64,000 nt of DNA, taken from assembly GCF_014648315.1 (NCBI RefSeq), contig NZ_BMQW01000005.1:62001-126000 (forward strand), given 5' to 3'. The DNA is from Shewanella ulleungensis (GTDB lineage Bacteria; Pseudomonadota; Gammaproteobacteria; Enterobacterales; Shewanellaceae). The translations under genes and the position numbers were made by a program. Every line of letters begins with the position of its first letter. The stretch's first letter is position 1. The notes below the pieces were generated by a model. It had not been told where the DNA came from. It saw only the letters and a program-made list of their open reading frames with translations, and ran no database searches. Shown here in pieces: positions 9,383 to 18,740 of the stretch.

Positions 9383-9916
9383 TTACTTTTCGAGTATCAC
9401 TTTTAAAGTGTCTAAACCTTGCTGTAAATCAGCACCAATCATGGTTTCAAAATCAACAAATAGAAACATCAAGTTCATTGGATAAGCCATCTGGCCGTTA
9501 AAGTCCCAATCCACTTTAGTTTGATTACTATTCACAACTTCGGTTGTCATAAAAGCAGGTGAAGTTGCTTCAAACGGTGAGATAAATCGTAATTCAAAAT
9601 CGATACGTTTACCTTCATCTATGGCGACAATCTCTTGCTCGCCGACACCAACTTCAGGATTTTCACTGGCCCATGCAGACACAAAACCGACAGTGGCGTC
9701 GGTGCCACGATACATTTTGACCATTTCTGGGTCTATTTGAGCCCATTTACTAAAATTATCTTGGTTTTTTAGATGTTTAATATAATCAAAAACCTCAGTA
9801 ACAGGCTTGTCTATGGTAACAGTGCGGGTAACGGAGTAATCCGTTTTAATAAACAACGCGGCGATAAAAGGGATAGCGATAATGATTGCTAACCCTAAGA
9901 GAATTTTTTTAAACAT
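9383..9916 (-). CDS. SRPBCC-family (START/Bet v1-like) protein
   Basis: About 177 aa. The N-terminal hydrophobic helix (KKILLGLAIIIAIPFIAALF) is followed by a polyketide-cyclase/START-like beta-alpha-beta grip (VTRTVTIDKPVTEVFDYIKHLKNQDNFSKWAQ). Probably membrane-anchored and binds a hydrophobic ligand, but the ligand is unknown. GAGGA precedes ATG 9916; a longer reading to 9958 has no ribosome-binding site. Confidence 0.78.
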   Translation of the reverse strand: MFKKILLGLAIIIAIPFIAALFIKTDYSVTRTVTIDKPVTEVFDYIKHLKNQDNFSKWAQIDPEMVKMYRGTDATVGFVSAWASENPEVGVGEQEIVAIDEGKRIDFELRFISPFEATSPAFMTTEVVNSNQTKVDWDFNGQMAYPMNLMFLFVDFETMIGADLQQGLDTLKVILEK

Positions 9917-10024
9917 TATTATTATCCTCAAATATTGAGGTTTTAGTATACCTACCAAGCGCTTGTAAACAACAAATAATTAACAATTCAAATGAGTGCA
10001 GACAACAATGACAAGAACGGCGGA

Positions 10025-10276
10025 TCACGGGATGAATAATTGTACAGCAGACGGCTCTGTAGCTGTAATTAGTGCTATTTTCGCTAAGCAAGAAACACAG
10101 ACACATTGATCTGAACGGATGCTCTTATCTGGATATGCCGTTACATACTGCTGAATCAACTCAACCGCATGATAAGAAGAATCGACACACCAACAACTTG
10201 AAATATCTTGTCCAAGCGCCATTGAGCAGGCATTTTGTTGATGACAAATCGGGCATAGACCCGCTAATTCCGACAC
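10025..10276 (-). CDS. Cysteine-rich CWC-family small protein
   Basis: 83 aa with CPICHQQNAC near the start, CWC at about residues 28-30 and a C-terminal CVCVSC, which fits the small Cys-rich CWC family and suggests zinc binding. Function unknown. GAGG lies 6 nt before ATG. It is followed by the SRPBCC gene on the same strand, about 108 bp away. Confidence 0.8.
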   Translation of the reverse strand: MSELAGLCPICHQQNACSMALGQDISSCWCVDSSYHAVELIQQYVTAYPDKSIRSDQCVCVSCLAKIALITATEPSAVQLFIP

Positions 10277-10374
10277 ATTATATTCCTCGCTAACATAATC
10301 AAACTAGCCGGCATGTTATAACGTTAAAGCATGAGGCGGTACTCAATAAACAGCGATATAAACACAATATAAAT

Positions 10375-10412
10375 AAAAAAGCCTTCTGTAATCATGTTAC
10401 AGAAGGCTTTTT
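10375..10412. terminator. Bidirectional terminator after metF
   Basis: Eleven-base-pair stem (GCCTTCTGTAA / TTACAGAAGGC, loop TCATG) with an A run on the left and a T run on the right. It lies just beyond the metF stop and can end metF transcripts on the minus strand. Confidence 0.88.
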
Positions 10413-10435
10413 CACGTCAATGTAGCCCAAAAATC

Positions 10436-11368
<933 letters not shown>

Positions 11369-11407
11369 CTAACTTGATTAACTTAGGTTATTTTAACCAA
11401 CCCATTT

Positions 11408-11439
11408 AGCCGTTTGGACGTCTATATGTCCATATACTA
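11408..11439 (-). promoter_or_regulatory. MetJ operator upstream of metF
   Basis: Tandem 8-mers related to the met box AGACGTCT: GGACGTCT at 11416-11423 and ATATGTCC at 11424-11431, with weaker units on each side. Position and pattern match MetJ control of metF. Confidence 0.75.
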
Positions 11440-11591
11440 GTTTAACTGCATGCTAAGTCAAGCTAAAAAAACATCAATCACAAGATTTAGCGACAAACAC
11501 ACTTAACCCGCGAGTAAAATCGATGTAAATGAATCAATTTTCAAGACGTGATAGAAAACAGAATCAATAATATAAGTCTACTAAAAGCAAA

Positions 11592-11614
11592 AAAGCGACC
11601 TATGAGGTCGCTTT
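11592..11614. terminator. Terminator after the VOC-family gene
   Basis: Nine-base-pair stem AAAGCGACC / GGTCGCTTT with a 5-nt loop. On the minus strand it is followed by a T run and ends the VOC transcript. The remaining 11321-11591 gap holds the metF leader and MetJ sites, with no gene seen. Confidence 0.82.
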
Positions 11615-11636
11615 GGGTTTAGCTAAAATGTATCAA

Positions 11637-12122
11637 TTACTCATAATCAGAAGCGTAAGTTTCTTCATAAGTATGCGAGTAAAACTCAAATAAATTGCCA
11701 AACGGATCTTCTAGATAAACCATTTTAGCTGGTTTGCTCTCATCTTCAGGGTGATAACGCATAATATCCATACGTACTTTGCCTCCATACTGTTCAGTAC
11801 GCGCAATAGCCCCTTCAAAATCATCAGTTTGCAAACAAAAGTGGAAAATACCAAGACGCGTAAAGTCAACGTTGTGTCGTTCTTGACGATCGATCATTTC
11901 AAATAATTCAACACCAATACCGTCTGTTGTCACTAAATGCGCAATGTTAAAGCCTTTAAAACCCTCACCAAATACTGCAACACACATTTTACCGATTGCC
12001 GTTTGACGCTCTTCCTGTACTTTGGTATTACCCATGACCACTCGCAACCCTAGCGCTTTGGTATAAAACTCTACCGCTTTATCCATATCGCCAACCATCA
12101 AACCTACATGATTCATTTTCAT
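11637..12122 (-). CDS. VOC-family (glyoxalase-like) protein
   Basis: About 161 aa with two beta-alpha-beta-beta-beta units of the vicinal-oxygen-chelate fold. Putative metal ligands are in MNHVGLMV (H), GVELFEM (E), FHFCLQ (H) and NLFEFYSH (E). It resembles lactoylglutathione lyase/dioxygenase-like proteins, but the substrate cannot be assigned. Two adjacent ATGs lie after AGGAG; the second (12122) has the better 6-nt spacing. Monocistronic. Confidence 0.82.
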   Translation of the reverse strand: MKMNHVGLMVGDMDKAVEFYTKALGLRVVMGNTKVQEERQTAIGKMCVAVFGEGFKGFNIAHLVTTDGIGVELFEMIDRQERHNVDFTRLGIFHFCLQTDDFEGAIARTEQYGGKVRMDIMRYHPEDESKPAKMVYLEDPFGNLFEFYSHTYEETYASDYE

Positions 12123-12343
12123 CATTCGCTCCTAAAAAACATTAGTGATTAATTCGTCATTTGTTTCGATGGAATAATCTTACGGCGAATAAAACATTAA
12201 TAAAAATTATCAAATCTTATTATATTAATAACTATAGATTATGATTATTTAGCTTTATTCTGCCGCCAAGCTTAGCAAATGTGAATGATGATAAAGCGAA
12301 CACAAGTTTTTGAGTGGTGGATGGTGCCATATTAATAAGGCTA

Positions 12344-12931
12344 TTAATGACTCTGCCGTTCAATTTCAAGCTCAATTAATAATGCAGAATGAGCGTCATT
12401 TGCCGCATACTTTTTCTGGTGATCATGTAGAGGGAATATTGACCAATTTGATTGCTGTGCACTCTTAGAAAGACGTTGTTTAAACAGCATCGCAACTGCA
12501 ACTCTAGCACCAACACGTTGCTTCACATGGGCAAAACGCATCACTTTTAAAGCAAGCTCCTCTGTATTAACTAACGTAATACCAAATTTTCTCAAGAGTA
12601 TTTTTCTGTCATCTTTTAAACCAAAGCCCACCTTTTTTATCATAGGATCCGATAGTATTTGAGCAATGTCAGTGAAGTGTTCATAAAACTGAGTAGGAAA
12701 TAAAAACACTTTGGATTGAGTGGCGATTTGAATTAAATGAGGTCCATCACTGACCTCACCTTTTATAAAACAAGGTTTGCTCTCGGTATCGAATCCTAAA
12801 CAAGAATGTGTTTTTAACTCTGCTATGGCACTAATCGCGTCAGCTTTGTTTGTAATAACGATGATATTCTCAAGCGCAATACCGTCATAAAGCGGTAAAT
12901 CTCGAATTTGCTCCTTTGTTGGCCGTTGCAT
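12344..12931 (-). CDS. DEDDy 3'-5' exonuclease-domain protein (RNase D-like)
   Basis: 195 aa single-domain protein. ExoI is FDTES (Asp and Glu), ExoII is in VGFGLKDDRK, and ExoIII is KKYAANDAHSALLIE (Y-x3-D), so the DEDDy catalytic set is complete. It lacks the HRDC domains of RNase D and is much shorter, so it is a stand-alone exonuclease whose RNA or DNA substrate is unknown. AAAGGA precedes ATG. Confidence 0.88.
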   Translation of the reverse strand: MQRPTKEQIRDLPLYDGIALENIIVITNKADAISAIAELKTHSCLGFDTESKPCFIKGEVSDGPHLIQIATQSKVFLFPTQFYEHFTDIAQILSDPMIKKVGFGLKDDRKILLRKFGITLVNTEELALKVMRFAHVKQRVGARVAVAMLFKQRLSKSAQQSNWSIFPLHDHQKKYAANDAHSALLIELEIERQSH

Positions 12932-12978
12932 TGGATATCCTTTAAATACAAAACTGCACTAATAATAAAAGACAAAAA

Positions 12979-13004
12979 AAAAGACCATGTAACATGGTCT
13001 TTTC
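12979..13004. terminator. Terminator of the metBL operon
   Basis: Stem AAGACCATGT / ACATGGTCTT, with a long A run to the left that becomes a U run on the minus strand. It lies 10 bp beyond the metL stop. Confidence 0.88.
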
Positions 13005-13011
13005 AGTCAGC

Positions 13012-15405
13012 TTACTCTTGCAGTAAGTCTTTACAAATATGAACTAAATCAGACTGTACTGCTGCAGCGGTTACCTCACGCCCAGCGCCTGGGCCGCGGA
13101 TAATCAACGGGTTACCTTGATAAAATGCACTGCGAATAACAAACACATTATCGCCAGGAGTTAAGTTGGCGTAAGGATGATTATTGTCAACCCATTGTAA
13201 ACCAACTTCGGCTTGCAGTTTACCCTCTACTTTATCTAACGAGGCCACGTAACGGAGCACTTTATTTTGCTCAGCAGCTGCAGCGTATTGCTGCAACAGA
13301 GCCTCATCTAACTCGCTAATACGCGGTAAAAAAGCGTCTAACGACAACTCAGCTAATGCCTTAGGCACTAACGAATTCAAAGTAATGTCATCGAGCTCAA
13401 CCGCTAACCCAATCTCCCGAGCTAAAATAAGCAGTTTACGCTGCATATCTCGGCCAGATAAATCGTCGCGAGGATCAGGCTCAGTAATCCCTAAACCACG
13501 GGCCTCAAGCACTAATTCAGAAAACGGTTTACTGCCATCGTAGTTTTCAAATAGCCAACATAATGTACCAGAAAAAATCCCACCAACCGCTTCAATGGTA
13601 TCGCCACTATTACGTAAATCGTTTAATGCATGTTGTATAGGTAAACCCGCGCCACAACTGGCGTTATAACGCCAAAATAAGCGACGATTGCTAAGCTGTT
13701 GCTTTAATTCGCGGTAAAAAGGTAATGGTCCAGAACCCGCCAGCTTGTTTGCACTCACCACATGAATGCCACGTGCAAATAACTCAGGATACTGCAACGT
13801 TAATGTTGCACTTGCACTGATGTCTAACGCGACAATTTCATCACAAGACAATTGCGCTAATTGCTCAAACAATGAATCGTAGTCCCAATCAGTAGCATGT
13901 GCTTGATAATCTTGCTGCCAATGATCAAGACGTATACCGTCATTTGAAATGAGTGCCTTTTGCGATCCAACCACACCTATCAGCTCTACCGACGCTTCAA
14001 GTTCGCGATCCAATGTGAGACTGGCACGCTTGAATAAATCTACCCAGGCTTCGCCAATATTGCCGACACCTAGCAGCAACACGCCGATGCGCATTCTTGG
14101 GCCTGCGCAACGTCGATGTACCTTTTGGGTTAACAAACTCACCTGCGCTTGAGGTACTAAGGTCACTAAGCTTAACGAGTCTTGATAAACAGGTTTGGCA
14201 TCACGACTTAATAAACGGGCAAAGCTACGTCTAAAATGGTGGGCATCTGCACTGACCAAAGCCACTAAGCCTAGATCTGTTTGTATGGTTAATTCATCAA
14301 TCGCCCATGTTTCGCCATGTTTAGCTAAAAGCACTTGAACCTGCTTTTGGCATTCAAGGGTAAATGCCAGTTCAAATTTATGTTGGGCTAGCTCCCAATA
14401 TGCTAATGGCGTCAGGCCTGCTTCATCTAAAATAGTCAGCAATGGTGCAATGTCAGTATTCAGTTTAAAGCTAAATAACACCACTTGATTAAGGTTAGTC
14501 ACCACTGGTGCACTAGCCGATGAGCTCAGGGGAGCAATTAACGTAAAATCGGTGTGAGATGCGTAGCTTGAACGAACGGCTAAGCTGACATCGGTGTTAA
14601 ACAGCGGCTGCAAAGTACGTGAGTGCAAAACAGGCGAACCTAAACGCGCTAGGCGATCGGCCTCTGCTAAGGACATACTTTTTAATAATTTGGCATCATT
14701 AATCTTGTTAGGGTCAGCATTAAACACCCCTTCAACATCAGTCCAAATGGTAACGCGTTCAATGTCTGCCAAACTGGCAATTAGCGTGGCGCTAAAGTCT
14801 GAACCGTTACGGCCCAGTAATAAGGTGTCGCCATGGCGATTAGCACAAATAAAACCGGTAATCACTAAACGCTCTTGCGGATGCAAAGCCAACAAAGCTT
14901 GTACTTTGTCGCGCGACTCTTGCACTAAAATATTGGGTACAGAACCTTCTTCGGCAACCAAAATAGAACATGCATCAACATGAGTTGCTGCCACACCGGT
15001 TTCACGCAGTAATGCAGCCATTAAGCGTGCAGACCACCGCTCACCAAAGCTCACAACTTGATTCAACTGATAATCGTTGTGTTGTTCTAAAGACAACAAG
15101 CTAACTAATTGAGCTCTGTCAGTCGACAAGCGCTCACGCAAATCGCGCGCCTGCTCGTTTGACAAGAGTTGCTCAATTAACGTTTGTTGGTAACTAATGA
15201 GTACTTGCAGTTCTTCCTGCCAAAGTTGGCCGCTGTCACGCAAACTGAGTAATTTATATAAGAAGTTAGTCGTTTTACCGGCAGCAGACACCACTACAAG
15301 ATCATCACTGTTACCGTGAGTCAGTAAAATATGGGCAACACGGCGATAACAATCAGCATCAGCTAAACTAGAACCACCAAACTTATGTAAATGACCTCGC
15401 GCCAT
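13012..15405 (-). CDS. metL: Bifunctional aspartokinase / homoserine dehydrogenase II
   Basis: About 797 aa. The N-terminal aspartate kinase has HKFGGSSLADADCYRR and LLLGRNGSDFSATL; the central region is the degenerate ACT-like linker; the C-terminal homoserine dehydrogenase has a Rossmann start (IGVLLLGVGNIGEAW) and VSANKLAGSGPLPF, NASCGAGLPI and FSGTLCWL. It makes aspartyl phosphate and later homoserine for methionine. Placement directly behind metB identifies the MetL rather than the ThrA isoform. ATG 15405 has AAGGAG 6 nt upstream. Co-transcribed with metB and thus under MetJ. Confidence 0.95.
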   Translation of the reverse strand: MARGHLHKFGGSSLADADCYRRVAHILLTHGNSDDLVVVSAAGKTTNFLYKLLSLRDSGQLWQEELQVLISYQQTLIEQLLSNEQARDLRERLSTDRAQLVSLLSLEQHNDYQLNQVVSFGERWSARLMAALLRETGVAATHVDACSILVAEEGSVPNILVQESRDKVQALLALHPQERLVITGFICANRHGDTLLLGRNGSDFSATLIASLADIERVTIWTDVEGVFNADPNKINDAKLLKSMSLAEADRLARLGSPVLHSRTLQPLFNTDVSLAVRSSYASHTDFTLIAPLSSSASAPVVTNLNQVVLFSFKLNTDIAPLLTILDEAGLTPLAYWELAQHKFELAFTLECQKQVQVLLAKHGETWAIDELTIQTDLGLVALVSADAHHFRRSFARLLSRDAKPVYQDSLSLVTLVPQAQVSLLTQKVHRRCAGPRMRIGVLLLGVGNIGEAWVDLFKRASLTLDRELEASVELIGVVGSQKALISNDGIRLDHWQQDYQAHATDWDYDSLFEQLAQLSCDEIVALDISASATLTLQYPELFARGIHVVSANKLAGSGPLPFYRELKQQLSNRRLFWRYNASCGAGLPIQHALNDLRNSGDTIEAVGGIFSGTLCWLFENYDGSKPFSELVLEARGLGITEPDPRDDLSGRDMQRKLLILAREIGLAVELDDITLNSLVPKALAELSLDAFLPRISELDEALLQQYAAAAEQNKVLRYVASLDKVEGKLQAEVGLQWVDNNHPYANLTPGDNVFVIRSAFYQGNPLIIRGPGAGREVTAAAVQSDLVHICKDLLQE

Positions 15406-15499
15406 TACGCACTCCTTAAACAACTACGACTTTTTTTATTGCGGCTGCTATTTTACTTTATTTAACAAAAACTACAGCTAACATAAACGTAAATTAAGC

Positions 15500-16663
15500 T
15501 TATTTAATTGCTGCAACTGCAGCTAAACCGGCTTTAATATCAGCAACTAAATCTTCAGCATCTTCAATTCCGACAGATAGTCTCAATAAAGTGTCTTTAA
15601 TACCAGCCTCTTTGCGTGCTTCAGCATCCATTGCTCTATGAGTCATGGTGGCCGGAACGGCGACTAAACTTTCCACTCCGCCTAAACTTTCAGCAACACT
15701 GAACAAAGACAAGGCGTTTAAAAATGCGACCACTTCGGCCTCGCCACCGTCTAATTCAAAACTTAACATAGCGCCAAAGCCTTGTTGTTGTTTTGCCGCA
15801 ATTTCGTGACCTGGATGGTCTTTTAAACCGGGATAGTACACTTTAGCAACCACGTCGCTGGCATTAAGTAATTCAACGATCTTTTGCGCATTACGTTGAT
15901 GCTCTCGAATACGTACCGCAAGAGTGCGTAAACCGCGCAAGGTTAAATAACTGTCAAACGCAGAACCCGTTAATCCAAGCGTATTTGACCACCAATGTAA
16001 TAGCTCACCTAATTCAGGATCTTTGGCAACAACCGCACCACCAACCACATCGCTGTGGCCATTAATGTATTTAGTGGTTGAATGAATAACGATGTCAGCC
16101 CCAAGCAATAACGGTTGCTGTAAAATGGGTGATAAAAAGGTGTTATCTACTGCAACTAATGCACCGACATCGCGGCAAGCGCGACTAATCGCTTCAATAT
16201 CAACAACCCGCAGTAATGGATTTGATGGAGTTTCTAACCACATCAATTTAGGCTTTTGCGCTATGGCTTGAGCCAATGCTTGAGCATCGGTTTGATCGAC
16301 AACCACTAATTTAAATTGGCCCTTTTTCGCCAAATTGGTAAATAAGCGATAACTGCCACCGTAACAATCGTGCGGAACCACTAATAAATCATCTGGGCCA
16401 AGTAAACTGGTCACTAGCGTAATGGCTGCCATGCCAGTGCATGTCACAACACCAGTGGCACCTTGTTCAAGTTTTGCCAGCGCATCACCTAATATGCAGC
16501 GAGTAGGATTGCCTGAACGGCTATAGTCAAATTCGCGCGGATTTTTGTGGCCGTCAAACGAATAATTAGTCGATAAATAAATCGGTGGGACTACGGCTCC
16601 GTGTTGTGTGTCTGATTCAATACCTTGACGAACGGCCAATGTGGCGCTTTGATGCTTAGTCAT
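15500..16663 (-). CDS. metB: Cystathionine gamma-synthase
   Basis: PLP enzyme joining O-succinylhomoserine and cysteine. 387 aa. Family marks: YSRSGNPTR, TGMAAI, DNTFLSPILQQPLLLGADIVIHSTTKYINGHSD in three neighbouring blocks, with the Schiff-base lysine in STTKYINGH. AGGAG lies upstream of ATG. First gene of metBL, divergent from metJ across a 211-bp region carrying two met-box clusters. Confidence 0.95.
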   Translation of the reverse strand: MTKHQSATLAVRQGIESDTQHGAVVPPIYLSTNYSFDGHKNPREFDYSRSGNPTRCILGDALAKLEQGATGVVTCTGMAAITLVTSLLGPDDLLVVPHDCYGGSYRLFTNLAKKGQFKLVVVDQTDAQALAQAIAQKPKLMWLETPSNPLLRVVDIEAISRACRDVGALVAVDNTFLSPILQQPLLLGADIVIHSTTKYINGHSDVVGGAVVAKDPELGELLHWWSNTLGLTGSAFDSYLTLRGLRTLAVRIREHQRNAQKIVELLNASDVVAKVYYPGLKDHPGHEIAAKQQQGFGAMLSFELDGGEAEVVAFLNALSLFSVAESLGGVESLVAVPATMTHRAMDAEARKEAGIKDTLLRLSVGIEDAEDLVADIKAGLAAVAAIK

Positions 16664-16697
16664 AAAGACTCCTAAAAAAATTCACAAACACACAAGT

Positions 16698-16713
16698 AGA
16701 TGTCTAGACGTCT
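16698..16713. promoter_or_regulatory. MetJ operator, metB-proximal
   Basis: Two adjacent 8-mers AGATGTCT and AGACGTCT; the second is the exact met-box consensus. It lies in the metB/metJ divergent control region. Confidence 0.88.
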
Positions 16714-16751
16714 AAATTTACCTAAGAGGTTAGCCTACGTCAACCTAAATT

Positions 16752-16767
16752 AGACGTTTAGACGTCT
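16752..16767. promoter_or_regulatory. MetJ operator, central
   Basis: Two adjacent 8-mers AGACGTTT and AGACGTCT. The spacing of 54 bp from the metB-proximal cluster suggests separate control of the metB and metJ promoters. Confidence 0.88.
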
Positions 16768-16874
16768 AAACATAAAGAAATCTATTTGCAATCATCACTA
16801 AATAGTAGCAATAATTTGACTAGAGATTGTAAGGGGTTAAAATCTGCCCCGTATTTATCGTTAAGGGTAAGTTA

Positions 16875-17189
16875 ATGACTGAGTGGAATGGCGAATATAT
16901 CAGCCCATATGCCGAACATGGCAAAAAGAATGAACAAGTAAAAAAGATTACGGTTTCTATCCCTTTAAAAGTATTAAAAGTACTAACAGATGAGCGCACC
17001 CGTCGCCAGATAAACAATCTGCGTCATGCGACTAACAGTGAACTGTTATGTGAAGCATTTTTGCATGCATACACAGGTCAACCATTACCTCATGACGGTG
17101 ACTTATCTAAAGACGAACCGGATAGTATTCCAAGTGAAGCGAAAAAGTTAATGGATGAGATGGGTATTGAGTGGGAAGAAATGGAATAA
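16875..17189 (+). CDS. metJ: Methionine repressor MetJ
   Basis: 104 aa ribbon-helix-helix repressor that binds S-adenosylmethionine as co-repressor. The DNA-contacting strand is [20 protein letters not shown], followed by [30 protein letters not shown], nearly canonical for enterobacterial MetJ. It is divergent from metBL, and its own promoter region carries met boxes, so autoregulation is expected. Confidence 0.97.
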   Translation: MTEWNGEYISPYAEHGKKNEQVKKITVSIPLKVLKVLTDERTRRQINNLRHATNSELLCEAFLHAYTGQPLPHDGDLSKDEPDSIPSEAKKLMDEMGIEWEEME

Positions 17190-17258
17190 CCCACAGACTT
17201 AATCAACAGACTTTGAAGCGACCCTAATAAGAAGTCGTGATATTTTTATAGAGAAATT

Positions 17259-17999
17259 ATGATGTCATTTATCGATCCATCTACATTGATACTGGCATCA
17301 GCTATCGTTTTTTTTGGCGCGCTAACTCAAAGCTTAATTGGCTTTGGGTTAGCCGTTGTTGCAAGCCCTCTTTTATATATCGTTAACCCCCAACTTGTGC
17401 CCGTACCGATTATTGTCATGGGATTTGCCATTTCGGCAATGACCTTATATAGGGAACGTGGTCACCTGCAATTTAACGGGTTGCAATATGCCTTACTTGG
17501 ACGGATCCCCGGTGGATTTGTTGGCGCAGGGTTATTGCTATTTGCTCCACAAGCCATACTCGGCTTAATTATTGCCGCTATCGTGTACATTGCCGTTATT
17601 CTTAGCGTGTACAAATTTACCGCCCCAATCAACCGTGTGAGCTTATTTATTGCTGGAGTATTCTCCGGTATTTTTGGCAACATCGCCGCCATTGGTGGCC
17701 CACCGATGGCGATTTTATTAGCCGGACAAGATGCCAGCCAATTTAGAGCCGCATTGTCAGCTTTTTTTGTATTTAGTTCACTGATTGCTTTAGCTATTTT
17801 AGCAGCTGTTGGTTTAGTGGAGATAAAACATTTGTGGTTGTCACTGATGTTATTACCATCTGTGATTGGCGGCTATCTTGTCTCTGGTTTATTAATCAAC
17901 CATGTCGATAAAAACAAAACCCGCATAGCGACTCTAGTGTTATGCAGTGTCAGCGCAACAGTATTAGTAGTTAAATCGATTAGTGCGCTCAATCACTAA
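17259..17999 (+). CDS. TauE/SafE-family sulfite/anion exporter-like permease
   Basis: 246 aa with eight hydrophobic segments and the duplicated TauE-type repeats (FFGALTQSLIGFGLAVVASPLL early; GVFSGIFGNIAAIGGPPMAILLAG in the second half). The family moves small anions such as sulfite, sulfoacetate or organic sulfonates; its place after metJ fits sulfur metabolism, but no MetJ site is seen here. GAGAAATT precedes the double ATG. Confidence 0.85.
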   Translation: MMSFIDPSTLILASAIVFFGALTQSLIGFGLAVVASPLLYIVNPQLVPVPIIVMGFAISAMTLYRERGHLQFNGLQYALLGRIPGGFVGAGLLLFAPQAILGLIIAAIVYIAVILSVYKFTAPINRVSLFIAGVFSGIFGNIAAIGGPPMAILLAGQDASQFRAALSAFFVFSSLIALAILAAVGLVEIKHLWLSLMLLPSVIGGYLVSGLLINHVDKNKTRIATLVLCSVSATVLVVKSISALNH

Positions 18000-18078
18000 A
18001 TATTTAGCTCGCACCATCAACTATTTCTAGATAATCAACATCACGGTGTGCCCTAACAAGCTCTCCCCAAATAAGCAA

Positions 18079-18092
18079 TAGATCTGGATCAC
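18079..18092. promoter_or_regulatory. Candidate FNR/CRP-type site upstream of the cytochrome cluster
   Basis: TAGATCTGGATCAC matches the FNR pattern TTGAT-N4-ATCAA at 8 of 10 core positions. It lies about 170 bp before the monoheme cytochrome gene, a plausible position for anaerobic control. Supported by pattern only. Confidence 0.4.
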
Positions 18093-18261
18093 ACCCACTC
18101 CATTAGATTTTTTTCAATTAACTTTTTTTCAATTAGATTTCTCTCATGAATATGATCTACTTCAAATTAACAATACTCCTTTTTAGGTAACATTATTTAC
18201 AGCAAAGAAATACAGCCATATTGCTACAGCACTACCTATAAAAAGCCCATAGAGGATAAAC

Positions 18262-18591
18262 ATGATGAACAATTATATGAAAGTTGGTATCGCAGTCGCT
18301 ATTGCATTATCTCTCGGTAGCCAGGTCATGGCAGCCGATGGTGGCAACCCTAAAAAAGGTAAACACCTATACAAAAAAGAATGTAAAGCCTGTCACAGTG
18401 CCGATAGTGAAGGCCCTGAACTCACCCCAATGACCAAAACCATGAGCCAATGGGATCGTTTCTTCTCACGCGACAAACACAAAGCAAAACCTGCCGTTTT
18501 TGAAGCATTGTCTGAACAAGAACTAAAAGATATCCAACAGTTTTTGTATGACCATGCTGCCGACTCAGACCAGCCTGCAACCTGCGGCTAA
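18262..18591 (+). CDS. Monoheme cytochrome c
   Basis: 109 aa periplasmic protein: signal peptide ending near QVMAADG, then one heme site (CKACHS), a candidate distal methionine (PMTKTM) and a C-terminal helical segment (LSEQELKDIQQFLYDHAAD). Likely an electron shuttle. It is the first gene of a cluster with a porin and an octaheme cytochrome, the same order as SO_4142-SO_4144 in S. oneidensis as I recall it. GAGG lies 6 nt before ATG 18262. Confidence 0.9.
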   Translation: MMNNYMKVGIAVAIALSLGSQVMAADGGNPKKGKHLYKKECKACHSADSEGPELTPMTKTMSQWDRFFSRDKHKAKPAVFEALSEQELKDIQQFLYDHAADSDQPATCG

Positions 18592-18605
18592 GTCAATCCT
18601 GCTGA

Positions 18606-18676
18606 TTTACGTTTAATCGTAAACACCAACATCAGCCAGTAACCGAATCGAAAAAAAACAATGGGGCTTAGCCCCA
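18606..18676 (+). other. Two small hairpins between cytochrome c and porin genes
   Basis: TTTACG-N6-CGTAAA at 18606-18623 and TGGGGC-TTA-GCCCCA at 18662-18676. Neither is followed by a T run, so they are more likely mRNA-processing or stability elements than terminators. Confidence 0.5.
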
Positions 18677-18740
18677 GGGAATCTTACAACCAAAATTTGC
18701 TTAATAGATTTAATTTTAGGCAAATATGGGGAGAAACATA

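Noticed and set aside
10072..10293. Plus-strand frame opposite the CWC-family gene
   Set aside because: The minus-strand protein has clear conserved Cys motifs and a ribosome-binding site; the plus-strand frame has neither.
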